This document shows positions 1-5,137 of a DNA stretch of 5,759 nucleotides, piece after piece; position 1 is the stretch's first letter; each line of letters opens with the position of its first letter. Under the pieces are notes generated by a model. It was not told the DNA's origin. It worked only from the letters and a program-made list of their open reading frames with translations, and did not search any database. The stretch comes from Syntrophaceae bacterium. Lineage in GTDB: Bacteria > Desulfobacterota > Syntrophia > Syntrophales > UBA5619. Location of the stretch: the NCBI GenBank assembly GCA_023249795.1, contig JAHFBU010000122.1:1-5759 (forward strand), given 5' to 3'. The position numbers and the translations under genes are program-made.

Positions 1-3000
1 GTTTCGAATAACAGGACAGACCCGATCACTTTCTATGCCAGCTGGGGTACGGGGGATTATAATGTAAGCAGAGGTTCCGAATATGCATACAACTACTGGA
101 ACTTGGCGTATTCAGAGGATGTTAAGTCGGTTAACCCTCTGACCGACTCAATCACGCTTGTCAACCAGCCCACGGATATTGGAACTCTGATCTTTTATGC
201 AGAAGCCGCCCGAAGTGGATACTCCGGGACGTCAAGGGCCGCTATCCCCTTGACCACGTATAATGACGCTTCATTCGCTGGCCTGAACTTTGCGATGAAA
301 AGTCTCGCTGCGTCCCTCATAGGTCAGGTGGACTCGGTCGATGTAGAATTCTATGAGCCGGGGAACATCGCTACTCCCAAATTGACTAGGACGGTTTCTC
401 TCTTGCGTCGGGAAGACGGATCTCTCATAAAGGTAGGAGGAATCACGCCGGGAACCTATAAAATTCGCTTCTCCCCCAAGTTTAACCCCTATTTAAATAA
501 TGCAGAGCCGCAGTGGTGGCCCAACGCGACAAATGTGAGCGCTGCCCAGCCTGTAACGTTCACTGCCGGGCAGACTGTGAGCAACGTCTTCTTCTTCGCG
601 CTGCCTGTCGCACCTGTCCCGGTCCTCACCTTCAACGGTTCCGTCAAGGTGGCGGCGCTCAACCCCACCATCCCCGTCAGCGGGGCGGTGGTGGAGTACA
701 ATGGGAATTCCTCCCTTACCCCCGTGAATACGGATGGTTCCGGCAATTTTGAGATGGCAGGCATTCCCCAGGCTCAGAACTTCGATTTGAAGATCTCGAA
801 GACCGGGTTCACGCCGGTCTATAGCGAAATCTTCAACAATACGGGAAATATTCAGACCCTCTTGCCGTACGGCCTCTTTCCGGCGGGTCAACTCAACGCC
901 TGGGGGGTCGCTTCCGGAAAAGGGGCTATTTTGGGCCGGATGAGCCGGCTCGACAACCCGACCGTATATTTGAGCGGGGCGACGGTGACGGCGGTCGATT
1001 CTGCCAATCCGTCAACAACCTACCCCGTGACCTATCTCCAGTCGGACGGCGTCAGCTTCGGCGGCGCGGCGACCTCGACAAGCGGCATCTTCGTTGTCCT
1101 CAATGTTCCCGCCGGTATCACCCTCCAGATCACGGCCTCACTGGCCGGATGGACCTTCGCCCAGCCTTCCCGCTGGCTGACCGTCCGGGACGGCGCCATC
1201 AGCGAGGCATCCTTCTTCGGAGCCCCCTTGCCGACGATCTCCTTCAGCGGCTATGTCAAGGACAGGGATCAAAATACCCTGCCGGCCCCGGGAGTTCTGA
1301 TTGAACAGGCGGGAGCAAACCCGGCGAACACGACAATCTCCAGCACAACCGACGGGTCGTATGTTTTGGGGAACCTTCCGGCGGGAACGCCGTTTCACCT
1401 GAAATTCACAAAGGACGGCTACACGCCAACCTACTCCGCGGACATGGGTCCCTACACGGCGTCCATCCCGACCACCGTGGATCAGGCGTTCAACTTGTTC
1501 CCCGCCAACCAGCTTTCCACCTGGTTGATCGATGCGGGCAAGGGGATCATCCGGGCGCGGGTTCGGGACCAAGCGGGGAACTACGTCGGCGGGGCGGTGA
1601 TTTCGGCAACGAGCCAGTTCGGTCAGGCCTACACGGTATGCTATGACGACGCCTGCACGGCCCTGACGGCCACGGCGGCCGACTCGGGCCGGTACATCAT
1701 CCGCAACGTCCTGCCGGGGGATGTGGTCACGGTGGCGGCGTCGAAGGCGGGCTGGTCGTTCAACCCCCGGACCTACCACACCTATGCCGGCGGGATCAGC
1801 CAGGGTGGGATCCAGGGTTCAGGTCAGACTCCCACGGCCGACGAGCAGGCGATCCGGAGCGGATTTGCTACTGCCATCGGGTATGTCAATGCGGGTAATA
1901 TAACGGCGTTCATGAACTATATTGCCGCCGATTATCTGGACGACGGGCAAACGAGAGCGATCTTCCAGTCCAACGTCCAGGATCTCATCAACAACGGTGG
2001 GCAGATGGCTTATGTGCTCGGGGCGATCTCGATTGTGGGAGACACGGCCACCGTGCCGGTTACCTGGACCTTCACCGTCGGAGGACAGCAGGAGGTGGAT
2101 CAGGGTATCCTCACCTTCAAAAAGATCGGCAGCTCCTGGCTCCTCTACGGCGATCAGAAGCGCCACCACGTCAAGGTCTTGTCGCAGCACTGGAAAGACG
2201 GCTACTATTCCTACTTCAGTGTGGACAGCCGTTCGGGTATCACCGCGGTTACCGTCGAAGGGTCGGGGATCGCGAACGAGATCAACCTGAAGCAACACGA
2301 AGGTGGATGGTGGTACGACGAAAACCGCCCCAACGATCGCGTTTATCTGGGAACCGACCCCCCCGCAACGCCCCTCACCTACACGATCACCGTGTATGAA
2401 GGCGCGACGGCTTATCTCTATGAGAACCTCCAGATCCAGGGCGGGGTGCAGGGGTTTGCCTCAAACCTCTCCCCTGCCGGGCAGGCGGGCGGTCCCGTTA
2501 TCTTCACGTGGAAGGGGGTCTCCGGGGCGGTGGAATATGCCGTGGAACTCCAAGACAACGACCAACCGTCGGGCTGGAGCAGATACAATATCCCCCCGAC
2601 CCAGACATGGACCATCTATGACGGCAATCCGCTGATTCAGGGGCACCACTATACCTTTTTTGCCGTTGTGAGTGACGTGAACCAGAACGCCTCGTTTGCC
2701 GAGGGGGCGTTCACCTATAACGGCGCCACGGGGATCAGCTTTACGGGGCAGGTGCAGGCCTTCGCCGGCGCCGCACCCGTGCAGGGGGTTTCCGCCACCC
2801 TTGCCGGGAACCCGAATCCCACGCCGTCCGCGACCTCGAATGCGTCCGGCAACTTTACCCTGGCAGGCTCACCCCAGGGGAGCCAGTTTGTGATCAAGAT
2901 GGCAAAGGATGGGTTCCGACCCATCTACAGCGCCATCCTGAATTCCTTGATCAACTTTGAAGGCGCCGCGCCGTATCTCCTCTACACGCAGGCGGACACG

Positions 3001-3510
3001 GCCTCATGGCCCGTGAACTTCGCCGCCAAGGGGGCGATCGCCACCCGCGTCGTCGATCTATCCGGTAATTACATCGCCGGCGCCGTAGTCACGGCGCAGA
3101 GCATGCTCCACCCGGATGTAATCTACACCGTGAGCTATCGGAACGAAACCGATACCTTTGGCGGTACGGCGACCTACGGGAACGGCCGGTTCTACGTCAT
3201 GGGTGTGGACGAGGGAGACGTCGTCACGATCACGGCAACGAAAAGCGGCTATATCTTCCCGCAGCGGAAATTCCTCACCCATGCCGGAGGGATCAGTGAG
3301 GGAAGGATCACGGGGACGGCCGGCCTCTATGCGGGGGACGTGAACCATGACGGCGGGGTGACCCTGGCCGACGCCATTCTGGCGCTGAAGGTCGCAATCG
3401 GGATCGCTCCTCCGCCGGCGGTTTATGTCGATGCGGATGTCAATGGGGATGGCAGGATCGGCCTGGCGGAGGCGATCTACATCCTGCAGTCCGTGGCCGG
3501 CTTGCGGTAG
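1..3510 (+). CDS. Large multidomain exported protein with C-terminal dockerin (5' end outside window)
   Basis: Frame 1 is open from the first base to the TAG at 3508, giving 1169 visible codons. The gene therefore begins upstream, and the TTG at 103 is internal. Numbering from base 1, domains in order are: a carboxypeptidase-regulatory-like beta-sandwich at about 97-202 (YKIRF, QWW, VTFTAGQTVSNV); repeat units at about 210-407 and 412-607; an NTF2/SnoaL-like domain at about 612-719; an Ig-like stretch at about 720-823; an Fn3-like domain at about 824-910; a third repeat unit at about 912-1105; and a type I-like dockerin at about 1110-1169. No catalytic motif was recognised, so a structural, adhesive or scaffold-client role outside the cytoplasm is inferred. 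The signal peptide would lie upstream of the window. The only cysteines seen are residues 547 and 552. GC is about 50% over bases 1-540 and clearly higher afterwards. Domain identities are by eye; the dockerin is the most certain. Confidence 0.93.
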   Translation, partial: VSNNRTDPITFYASWGTGDYNVSRGSEYAYNYWNLAYSEDVKSVNPLTDSITLVNQPTDIGTLIFYAEAARSGYSGTSRAAIPLTTYNDASFAGLNFAMKSLAASLIGQVDSVDVEFYEPGNIATPKLTRTVSLLRREDGSLIKVGGITPGTYKIRFSPKFNPYLNNAEPQWWPNATNVSAAQPVTFTAGQTVSNVFFFALPVAPVPVLTFNGSVKVAALNPTIPVSGAVVEYNGNSSLTPVNTDGSGNFEMAGIPQAQNFDLKISKTGFTPVYSEIFNNTGNIQTLLPYGLFPAGQLNAWGVASGKGAILGRMSRLDNPTVYLSGATVTAVDSANPSTTYPVTYLQSDGVSFGGAATSTSGIFVVLNVPAGITLQITASLAGWTFAQPSRWLTVRDGAISEASFFGAPLPTISFSGYVKDRDQNTLPAPGVLIEQAGANPANTTISSTTDGSYVLGNLPAGTPFHLKFTKDGYTPTYSADMGPYTASIPTTVDQAFNLFPANQLSTWLIDAGKGIIRARVRDQAGNYVGGAVISATSQFGQAYTVCYDDACTALTATAADSGRYIIRNVLPGDVVTVAASKAGWSFNPRTYHTYAGGISQGGIQGSGQTPTADEQAIRSGFATAIGYVNAGNITAFMNYIAADYLDDGQTRAIFQSNVQDLINNGGQMAYVLGAISIVGDTATVPVTWTFTVGGQQEVDQGILTFKKIGSSWLLYGDQKRHHVKVLSQHWKDGYYSYFSVDSRSGITAVTVEGSGIANEINLKQHEGGWWYDENRPNDRVYLGTDPPATPLTYTITVYEGATAYLYENLQIQGGVQGFASNLSPAGQAGGPVIFTWKGVSGAVEYAVELQDNDQPSGWSRYNIPPTQTWTIYDGNPLIQGHHYTFFAVVSDVNQNASFAEGAFTYNGATGISFTGQVQAFAGAAPVQGVSATLAGNPNPTPSATSNASGNFTLAGSPQGSQFVIKMAKDGFRPIYSAILNSLINFEGAAPYLLYTQADTASWPVNFAAKGAIATRVVDLSGNYIAGAVVTAQSMLHPDVIYTVSYRNETDTFGGTATYGNGRFYVMGVDEGDVVTITATKSGYIFPQRKFLTHAGGISEGRITGTAGLYAGDVNHDGGVTLADAILALKVAIGIAPPPAVYVDADVNGDGRIGLAEAIYILQSVAGLR
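628..1221 (+). repeat. Protein repeat unit 1 (tandem carboxypeptidase-regulatory-like domains)
   Basis: First of three divergent copies of a ~195-residue double beta-sandwich unit. Landmarks shared with the other copies are FNGSV at the start, DGSGNFEMAGIP, KTGFTPVYS, GKGAILGR, SGATVTA, the FGGAAT/SGIF turn, and AGWTF followed by DGAISEASFFG at the end. The similarity is seen at protein level only; the DNA copies have diverged. This copy lacks the YAGGIS or HAGGIS form of the closing motif that units 2 and 3 share. Confidence 0.7.
1234..1821 (+). repeat. Protein repeat unit 2, with unique cysteine pair
   Basis: Second copy of the ~195-residue unit. It opens with ISFSGYV and continues with TTDGSYVLGNLPAG, KDGYTPTYS, GKGIIRARV, AGNYVGGAVISA, GRYIIRNVLPGDVVTV, KAGWSFNPR and YAGGISQGGIQG. 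Where units 1 and 3 read FGGAAT or FGGTAT, this copy has a short divergent segment, VCYDDACTAL, carrying the only two cysteines found in the visible protein. A disulfide-closed loop or metal site is possible but is not shown by the sequence. Confidence 0.7.
1834..2157 (+). other. NTF2/SnoaL-like domain inserted between repeat units 2 and 3
   Basis: This part of the large protein differs from the repeats. It starts with a helical segment (DEQAIRSGFATAIGYVNAGN, FMNYIAADYLDDGQTR, FQSNVQDLI). Strands typical of NTF2-like folds follow (GDTATVPVTWTF, GILTFKKIGSSWLLYGDQ). The order of helices followed by a GDTATV strand and a hydrophobic W-LLYG strand is the usual signature of SnoaL-like/NTF2-like domains. 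In exported proteins such domains often bind ligands or act structurally. No catalytic residues are claimed. The following ~190 residues, up to base 2733, look Ig-like and then Fn3-like (IFTWKGVSGAVEYAVEL, HHYTFFAVVSD). Confidence 0.55.
2734..3315 (+). repeat. Protein repeat unit 3, adjacent to the dockerin
   Basis: Third copy of the ~195-residue unit, separated from unit 2 by about 300 residues of NTF2-, Ig- and Fn3-like sequence. Landmarks are ISFTGQV, SNASGNFTLAGSPQG, KDGFRPIYS, AKGAIATRVVDLSGNY, IAGAVVTAQS, FGGTAT, GRFYVMGVDEGDVVTI, KSGYIFPQRKF and HAGGISEGRITG. It runs almost directly into the dockerin with only a few residues between, so it would form the rigid arm that presents the docking module. 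Confidence 0.7.
3328..3507 (+). other. C-terminal type I-like dockerin module (two Ca2+ loops)
   Basis: Two EF-hand-like calcium loops, each followed by a helix, close the large protein. Loop 1 starts at base 3337 and reads DVNHDGGVTLAD. Loop 2 starts at base 3436 and reads DVNGDGRIGLAE. Both keep the D-x-N-x-D-G core and the acidic residue at position 12, followed by helices AILALKVAIG and AIYILQSVAG. Positions 10 and 11, which in type I dockerins contact the cohesin, are Leu-Ala in both loops. This gives the internal two-fold symmetry known to allow dual-mode binding. A C-terminal position is the commonest dockerin placement. The predicted partner is a cohesin, and one is encoded about 1.6 kb downstream. 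Confidence 0.9.
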
Positions 3511-3544
3511 CAATGACGGCCTGAAAAAAAGTTCAAACGACCGC

Positions 3545-3573
3545 TCCTGCCCCGTGTCTGACGCGGGGCGGGA
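3545..3573 (+). terminator. GC-rich hairpin after the dockerin gene, possible terminator
   Basis: Thirty-four bases after the stop codon, TCCTGCCCCG (3545-3554) pairs with CGGGGCGGGA (3564-3573) over 10 bp with one G-U pair and a 9-base loop. It is the only strong stem between this gene and the promoter of the next one, so a role in 3'-end formation is plausible. No T-run follows it on the + strand, so it is not a textbook intrinsic terminator. It may instead be the head of a dispersed intergenic element. Confidence 0.35.
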
Positions 3574-3622
3574 ACGATAAAATGGCATGATCCGACTTTT
3601 TGCGAGATCGTCAGTATCGGTG
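3545..3622. repeat. Candidate dispersed intergenic element (hairpin plus conserved-looking tail)
   Basis: The hairpin is followed by GGGAACGATAAAATGGCATG and then by GACTTTTTGCGAGATCGTCA at 3594-3613. From memory, combinations of a CCTGCCCCG/CGGGGCAGG stem, a GGGAAYGA-like joint and a GACTTTTT-cGAg-TCaTCA tail recur between genes in Desulfobacterota genomes. Only one copy lies in this window, so the repeat status cannot be shown here. No coding potential was seen in this stretch. Confidence 0.3.
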
Positions 3623-3645
3623 TTGAGAAAACCGCAAAAAACCTT

Positions 3646-3675
3646 TTGACTTTTTGGTCCAAAGGAGCTTATGAT
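3646..3675 (+). promoter_or_regulatory. Sigma70-type promoter for the small dockerin-loop gene
   Basis: A -35 box TTGACT (3646-3651) and a -10 box TATGAT (3670-3675), each one mismatch from consensus, lie 18 bp apart. Just upstream, 3627-3640 is A-rich (GAAAACCGCAAAAA), as in UP-type sequences. Transcription would start near 3681-3683, giving a ~55-base leader before the ATG at 3737. This is by far the best promoter match I see between genes in the window. Confidence 0.65.
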
Positions 3676-3736
3676 CCTCTCAAAGTAACAAAGGTTTTTC
3701 AAGGTGTTGAAAGTTTATATCAGGAACCCAAAAACC

Positions 3737-4156
3737 ATGCGGGCGTTTAGAAGCATCATCCATATCTTGCTTGTCTTGGCGATTCTCGCCACGGGGTTGC
3801 CCCTTTACGATTCCGCCGACGTGAACCGGGACGGCAAGGTCGGCCTGACGGATGCGATCGTCTCCATCCGGCAGCTTGTGGATCGGGCCGCGGCTGACAG
3901 AGCCGCTTTCCGCGATGGGATGGAAAGCACACTGAACTCCCTTTCCGTCGCAGCCGGCCTGAAAACAACCATCCGGACCGGCCGGGACCCGGGCCAACAG
4001 GCAGGCGGCTTCGCCATGCCCGTATTGATGACCGCTTCCGACTATCAATTCGGGGCGTTTCCTCCCGCGGCCCTCTGTGCCGCGGACCGGTCACTCCCCT
4101 ACAACTCTCCGGCGCTGATGCCTCTCGATCCCCCTCCGAATGCCGACCTGGCCTGA
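3737..4156 (+). CDS. Small exported or membrane-anchored protein with a single dockerin-type Ca2+ loop
   Basis: The 139-residue product starts with a short basic n-region (MRAFR) and a hydrophobic stretch, IIHILLVLAILATG. This is either a signal peptide cut around residue 20 or a membrane anchor. A single dockerin half-repeat follows at once: loop DVNRDGKVGLTD (residues 28-39) and helix AIVSIRQLV. Residues 50-85 look helical and charged. The last ~55 residues are rich in Pro and Ala (PALMPLDPPPNADLA) with one cysteine at 114, and match no family I know. I chose the ATG at 3737 because it has an AGGAA 10 bases upstream and gives a clean signal sequence. An in-frame GTG at 3704 would add 11 residues and cannot be excluded. 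The protein follows its own promoter and could anchor or cap the cohesin encoded downstream. That role is inference. Confidence 0.75.
   Translation: MRAFRSIIHILLVLAILATGLPLYDSADVNRDGKVGLTDAIVSIRQLVDRAAADRAAFRDGMESTLNSLSVAAGLKTTIRTGRDPGQQAGGFAMPVLMTASDYQFGAFPPAALCAADRSLPYNSPALMPLDPPPNADLA
3818..3853 (+). other. Solitary dockerin-type calcium loop
   Basis: The loop DVNRDGKVGLTD has all the canonical Ca2+ ligands (D1, N3, D5, D12) and Gly at position 6. Its contact positions 10 and 11 are Leu-Thr, against Leu-Ala in both loops of the large protein. Only one loop is present, whereas a complete type I dockerin has two. The rest of this small protein shows no second D-x-N-x-D-G core. Confidence 0.8.
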
Positions 4157-4161
4157 TGGTG

Positions 4162-4213
4162 GTCGGCCAAGCCGCCGGGGTTTTGATGATATCCCGACAG
4201 GCTTGAAACCGAC
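4162..4213 (+). promoter_or_regulatory. Multi-segment RNA hairpin with alternative pairing before the STN gene
   Basis: Three nested complementary segments form a 15-bp interrupted stem: GTCGG (4162-4166) with CCGAC (4209-4213), CAAGCC (4168-4173) with GGCTTG (4200-4205), and CGGG (4176-4179) with CCCG (4193-4196). The loop is 13 bases (GTTTTGATGATAT). CCGGGG (4175-4180) can instead pair with CCCCGG (4216-4221), which excludes the inner stem. The structure begins five bases after the upstream stop codon and ends 59 bases before the next start. It could be a leader regulator, an attenuator or an RNA processing site. It matches no riboswitch class that I recognise. Confidence 0.35.
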
Positions 4214-4222
4214 AGCCCCGGA

Positions 4223-4244
4223 CCGCCGCCGAACAGGCGGGCGG
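4223..4244 (+). other. Second GC-rich hairpin in the leader of the STN gene
   Basis: CCGCC-GCC (4223-4230) pairs with GGC-GGCGG (4236-4238 and 4240-4244) around a GAACA loop, with one bulged G at 4239. It lies 28 bases before the ATG at 4273. No T-run follows, so a terminator role is unlikely. It could influence ribosome access at a start whose Shine-Dalgarno is already weak. Confidence 0.3.
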
Positions 4245-4272
4245 CCCCTTTCCCGTTGAACGGACCAGGACC

Positions 4273-5091
4273 ATGACCACGAACAGAACCCGAAAACACC
4301 TGAAGATCGTCTCAACGGCCGCACTTATTGCGGCAGCGTTGATGTTTGTTATATCGCCCGCCGGGGCCGTGGTGAAACCGGGACCGACGTTCGACGGGGG
4401 GAATCTGACCCTGGAGGTCCAAAACGCAACCGTCGGCGAGATCCTCGAAACGCTTGCCCGAACGGCCGGCGTGGATGTCCTCGTCGCCCGCGGTTTCCAG
4501 ACGGGAGGGGAAAGGATCACCCTGCAGTTCGTGGGCGAACCCATCGAGGAGGCCATCCGGCGCATCCTGCGCGGTTACAACTACGCGGCCATCTACATCA
4601 AGGAGGGGGATACCTTCCGTATGGCCGCCCTGAAGATCTATCCCGAGGGGCAGCAGGGCACGGAGATGGTTCCCCTTTTCAGCGGTGGACGGACGGCCGT
4701 CTATGAAGAGAAAAACCGCCGCGGCGAAACCGTCACGGTCATGGTCTCTTCCGGCGGAGAGGTGATCACCCACGGGGGATTGGAAAAGGATGGGCTTCTT
4801 GTGCCTTCCCAGACGGTTCCCAACCCGGCGAACAATCCCGCGGAAACGCTCAGCAAGCCGTGGTTTGCCCTTCAGGTTCAGCTTGAAAGTCAGGAGGCCG
4901 CCCAGTATCAGGAGCTCATGCTTCTGCAAAAGCGGCTGGACTCTGCCGGGGATCCGGAGTTGAAGAAATCACTCACCATGATCTACGCGGATGAGATCGC
5001 CAAATTTCACGCCGCGAAGCGGGCGAATATCAGCAAGATAGAGTCATTGAAACGAATTAATCAGCTTGGGGAAGTGACAGGACAACCATAG
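4273..5091 (+). CDS. Exported STN-domain protein (secretin/TonB short N-terminal domain), no barrel
   Basis: The 272-residue product has a basic n-region (residues 1-11), a hydrophobic core (VSTAALIAAALMFVISPAGA) and a likely cleavage site after Ala32. An STN-like domain spans about residues 44-123: LTLEVQNATVGEILETLART, then a beta strand around LQFVGEP, the helix IEEAIRRILRGYNYAAIYI, and a closing strand FRMAALKIYPEG. STN domains normally sit at the periplasmic end of secretins, TonB receptors or FecA-type transducers. Here no secretin or TonB barrel follows. Instead there is a polar linker (about 125-195) and a charged helical tail (about 200-262) that could self-associate. The start has a poor Shine-Dalgarno: AGGA lies only two bases before the ATG. 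No other in-frame start preserves the signal peptide. The cohesin gene follows after 46 bp with no terminator, so an operon and a shared envelope function are likely. Confidence 0.85.
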   Translation: MTTNRTRKHLKIVSTAALIAAALMFVISPAGAVVKPGPTFDGGNLTLEVQNATVGEILETLARTAGVDVLVARGFQTGGERITLQFVGEPIEEAIRRILRGYNYAAIYIKEGDTFRMAALKIYPEGQQGTEMVPLFSGGRTAVYEEKNRRGETVTVMVSSGGEVITHGGLEKDGLLVPSQTVPNPANNPAETLSKPWFALQVQLESQEAAQYQELMLLQKRLDSAGDPELKKSLTMIYADEIAKFHAAKRANISKIESLKRINQLGEVTGQP

Positions 5092-5124
5092 GGAATAACC
5101 CTGGTGATCTTCCCCGCCGGTTTG

Positions 5125-5131
5125 AAGGAGG
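5125..5131 (+). promoter_or_regulatory. Strong ribosome-binding site of the cohesin gene
   Basis: AAGGAGG lies six bases before the ATG at 5138 and is a near-perfect match to the 16S rRNA tail. It fixes the start of the cohesin gene and predicts strong translation, in contrast with the weak site of the gene before it. Confidence 0.85.
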
Positions 5132-5137
5132 ACTACA

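Noticed and set aside
103..105. TTG as the start of the large dockerin protein
   Set aside because: The same frame is open to base 1 and the upstream codons read as ordinary coding sequence (for example FYASWGTGDYNVSRG). There is no Shine-Dalgarno or signal peptide at 103.
1138..1779. 213-codon reading frame on the - strand
   Set aside because: It lies wholly inside repeat units 1-2 of the large protein. It is Arg/Gly/Val-rich and without recognisable motifs, so it is an antisense shadow.
3671..3688. Five-codon leader peptide (MILSK) after AAAGGAG
   Set aside because: Its ATG lies inside the predicted -10 box, upstream of the likely transcription start, and the spacing to AAAGGAG is short. 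It could exist only on a read-through transcript.
3058..3702. 214-codon reading frame on the - strand covering the dockerin region and the intergenic gap
   Set aside because: It overlaps the dockerin coding sequence and the promoter region antisense, and its product is Arg/Asp-rich with no domain or signal sequence.
3704..3736. GTG at 3704 as the start of the small dockerin-loop protein
   Set aside because: It is in frame and has AAGG nine bases upstream, but it adds 11 residues before a signal sequence that is already complete from the ATG at 3737. It is kept only as an alternative.
3756..4565. 269-codon reading frame on the - strand
   Set aside because: It overlaps two well-supported + strand genes with signal peptides and known domains. 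The translation is Arg/Pro/Ser-rich with no domain, as expected for an antisense frame in GC-rich coding DNA.
5047..5091. Separate promoter for the cohesin gene near TTGAAA at 5047
   Set aside because: No -10 box is found at 16-19 bp spacing, and the 46-bp gap to the cohesin gene carries no other promoter-like pair. Co-transcription with the STN gene is simpler.
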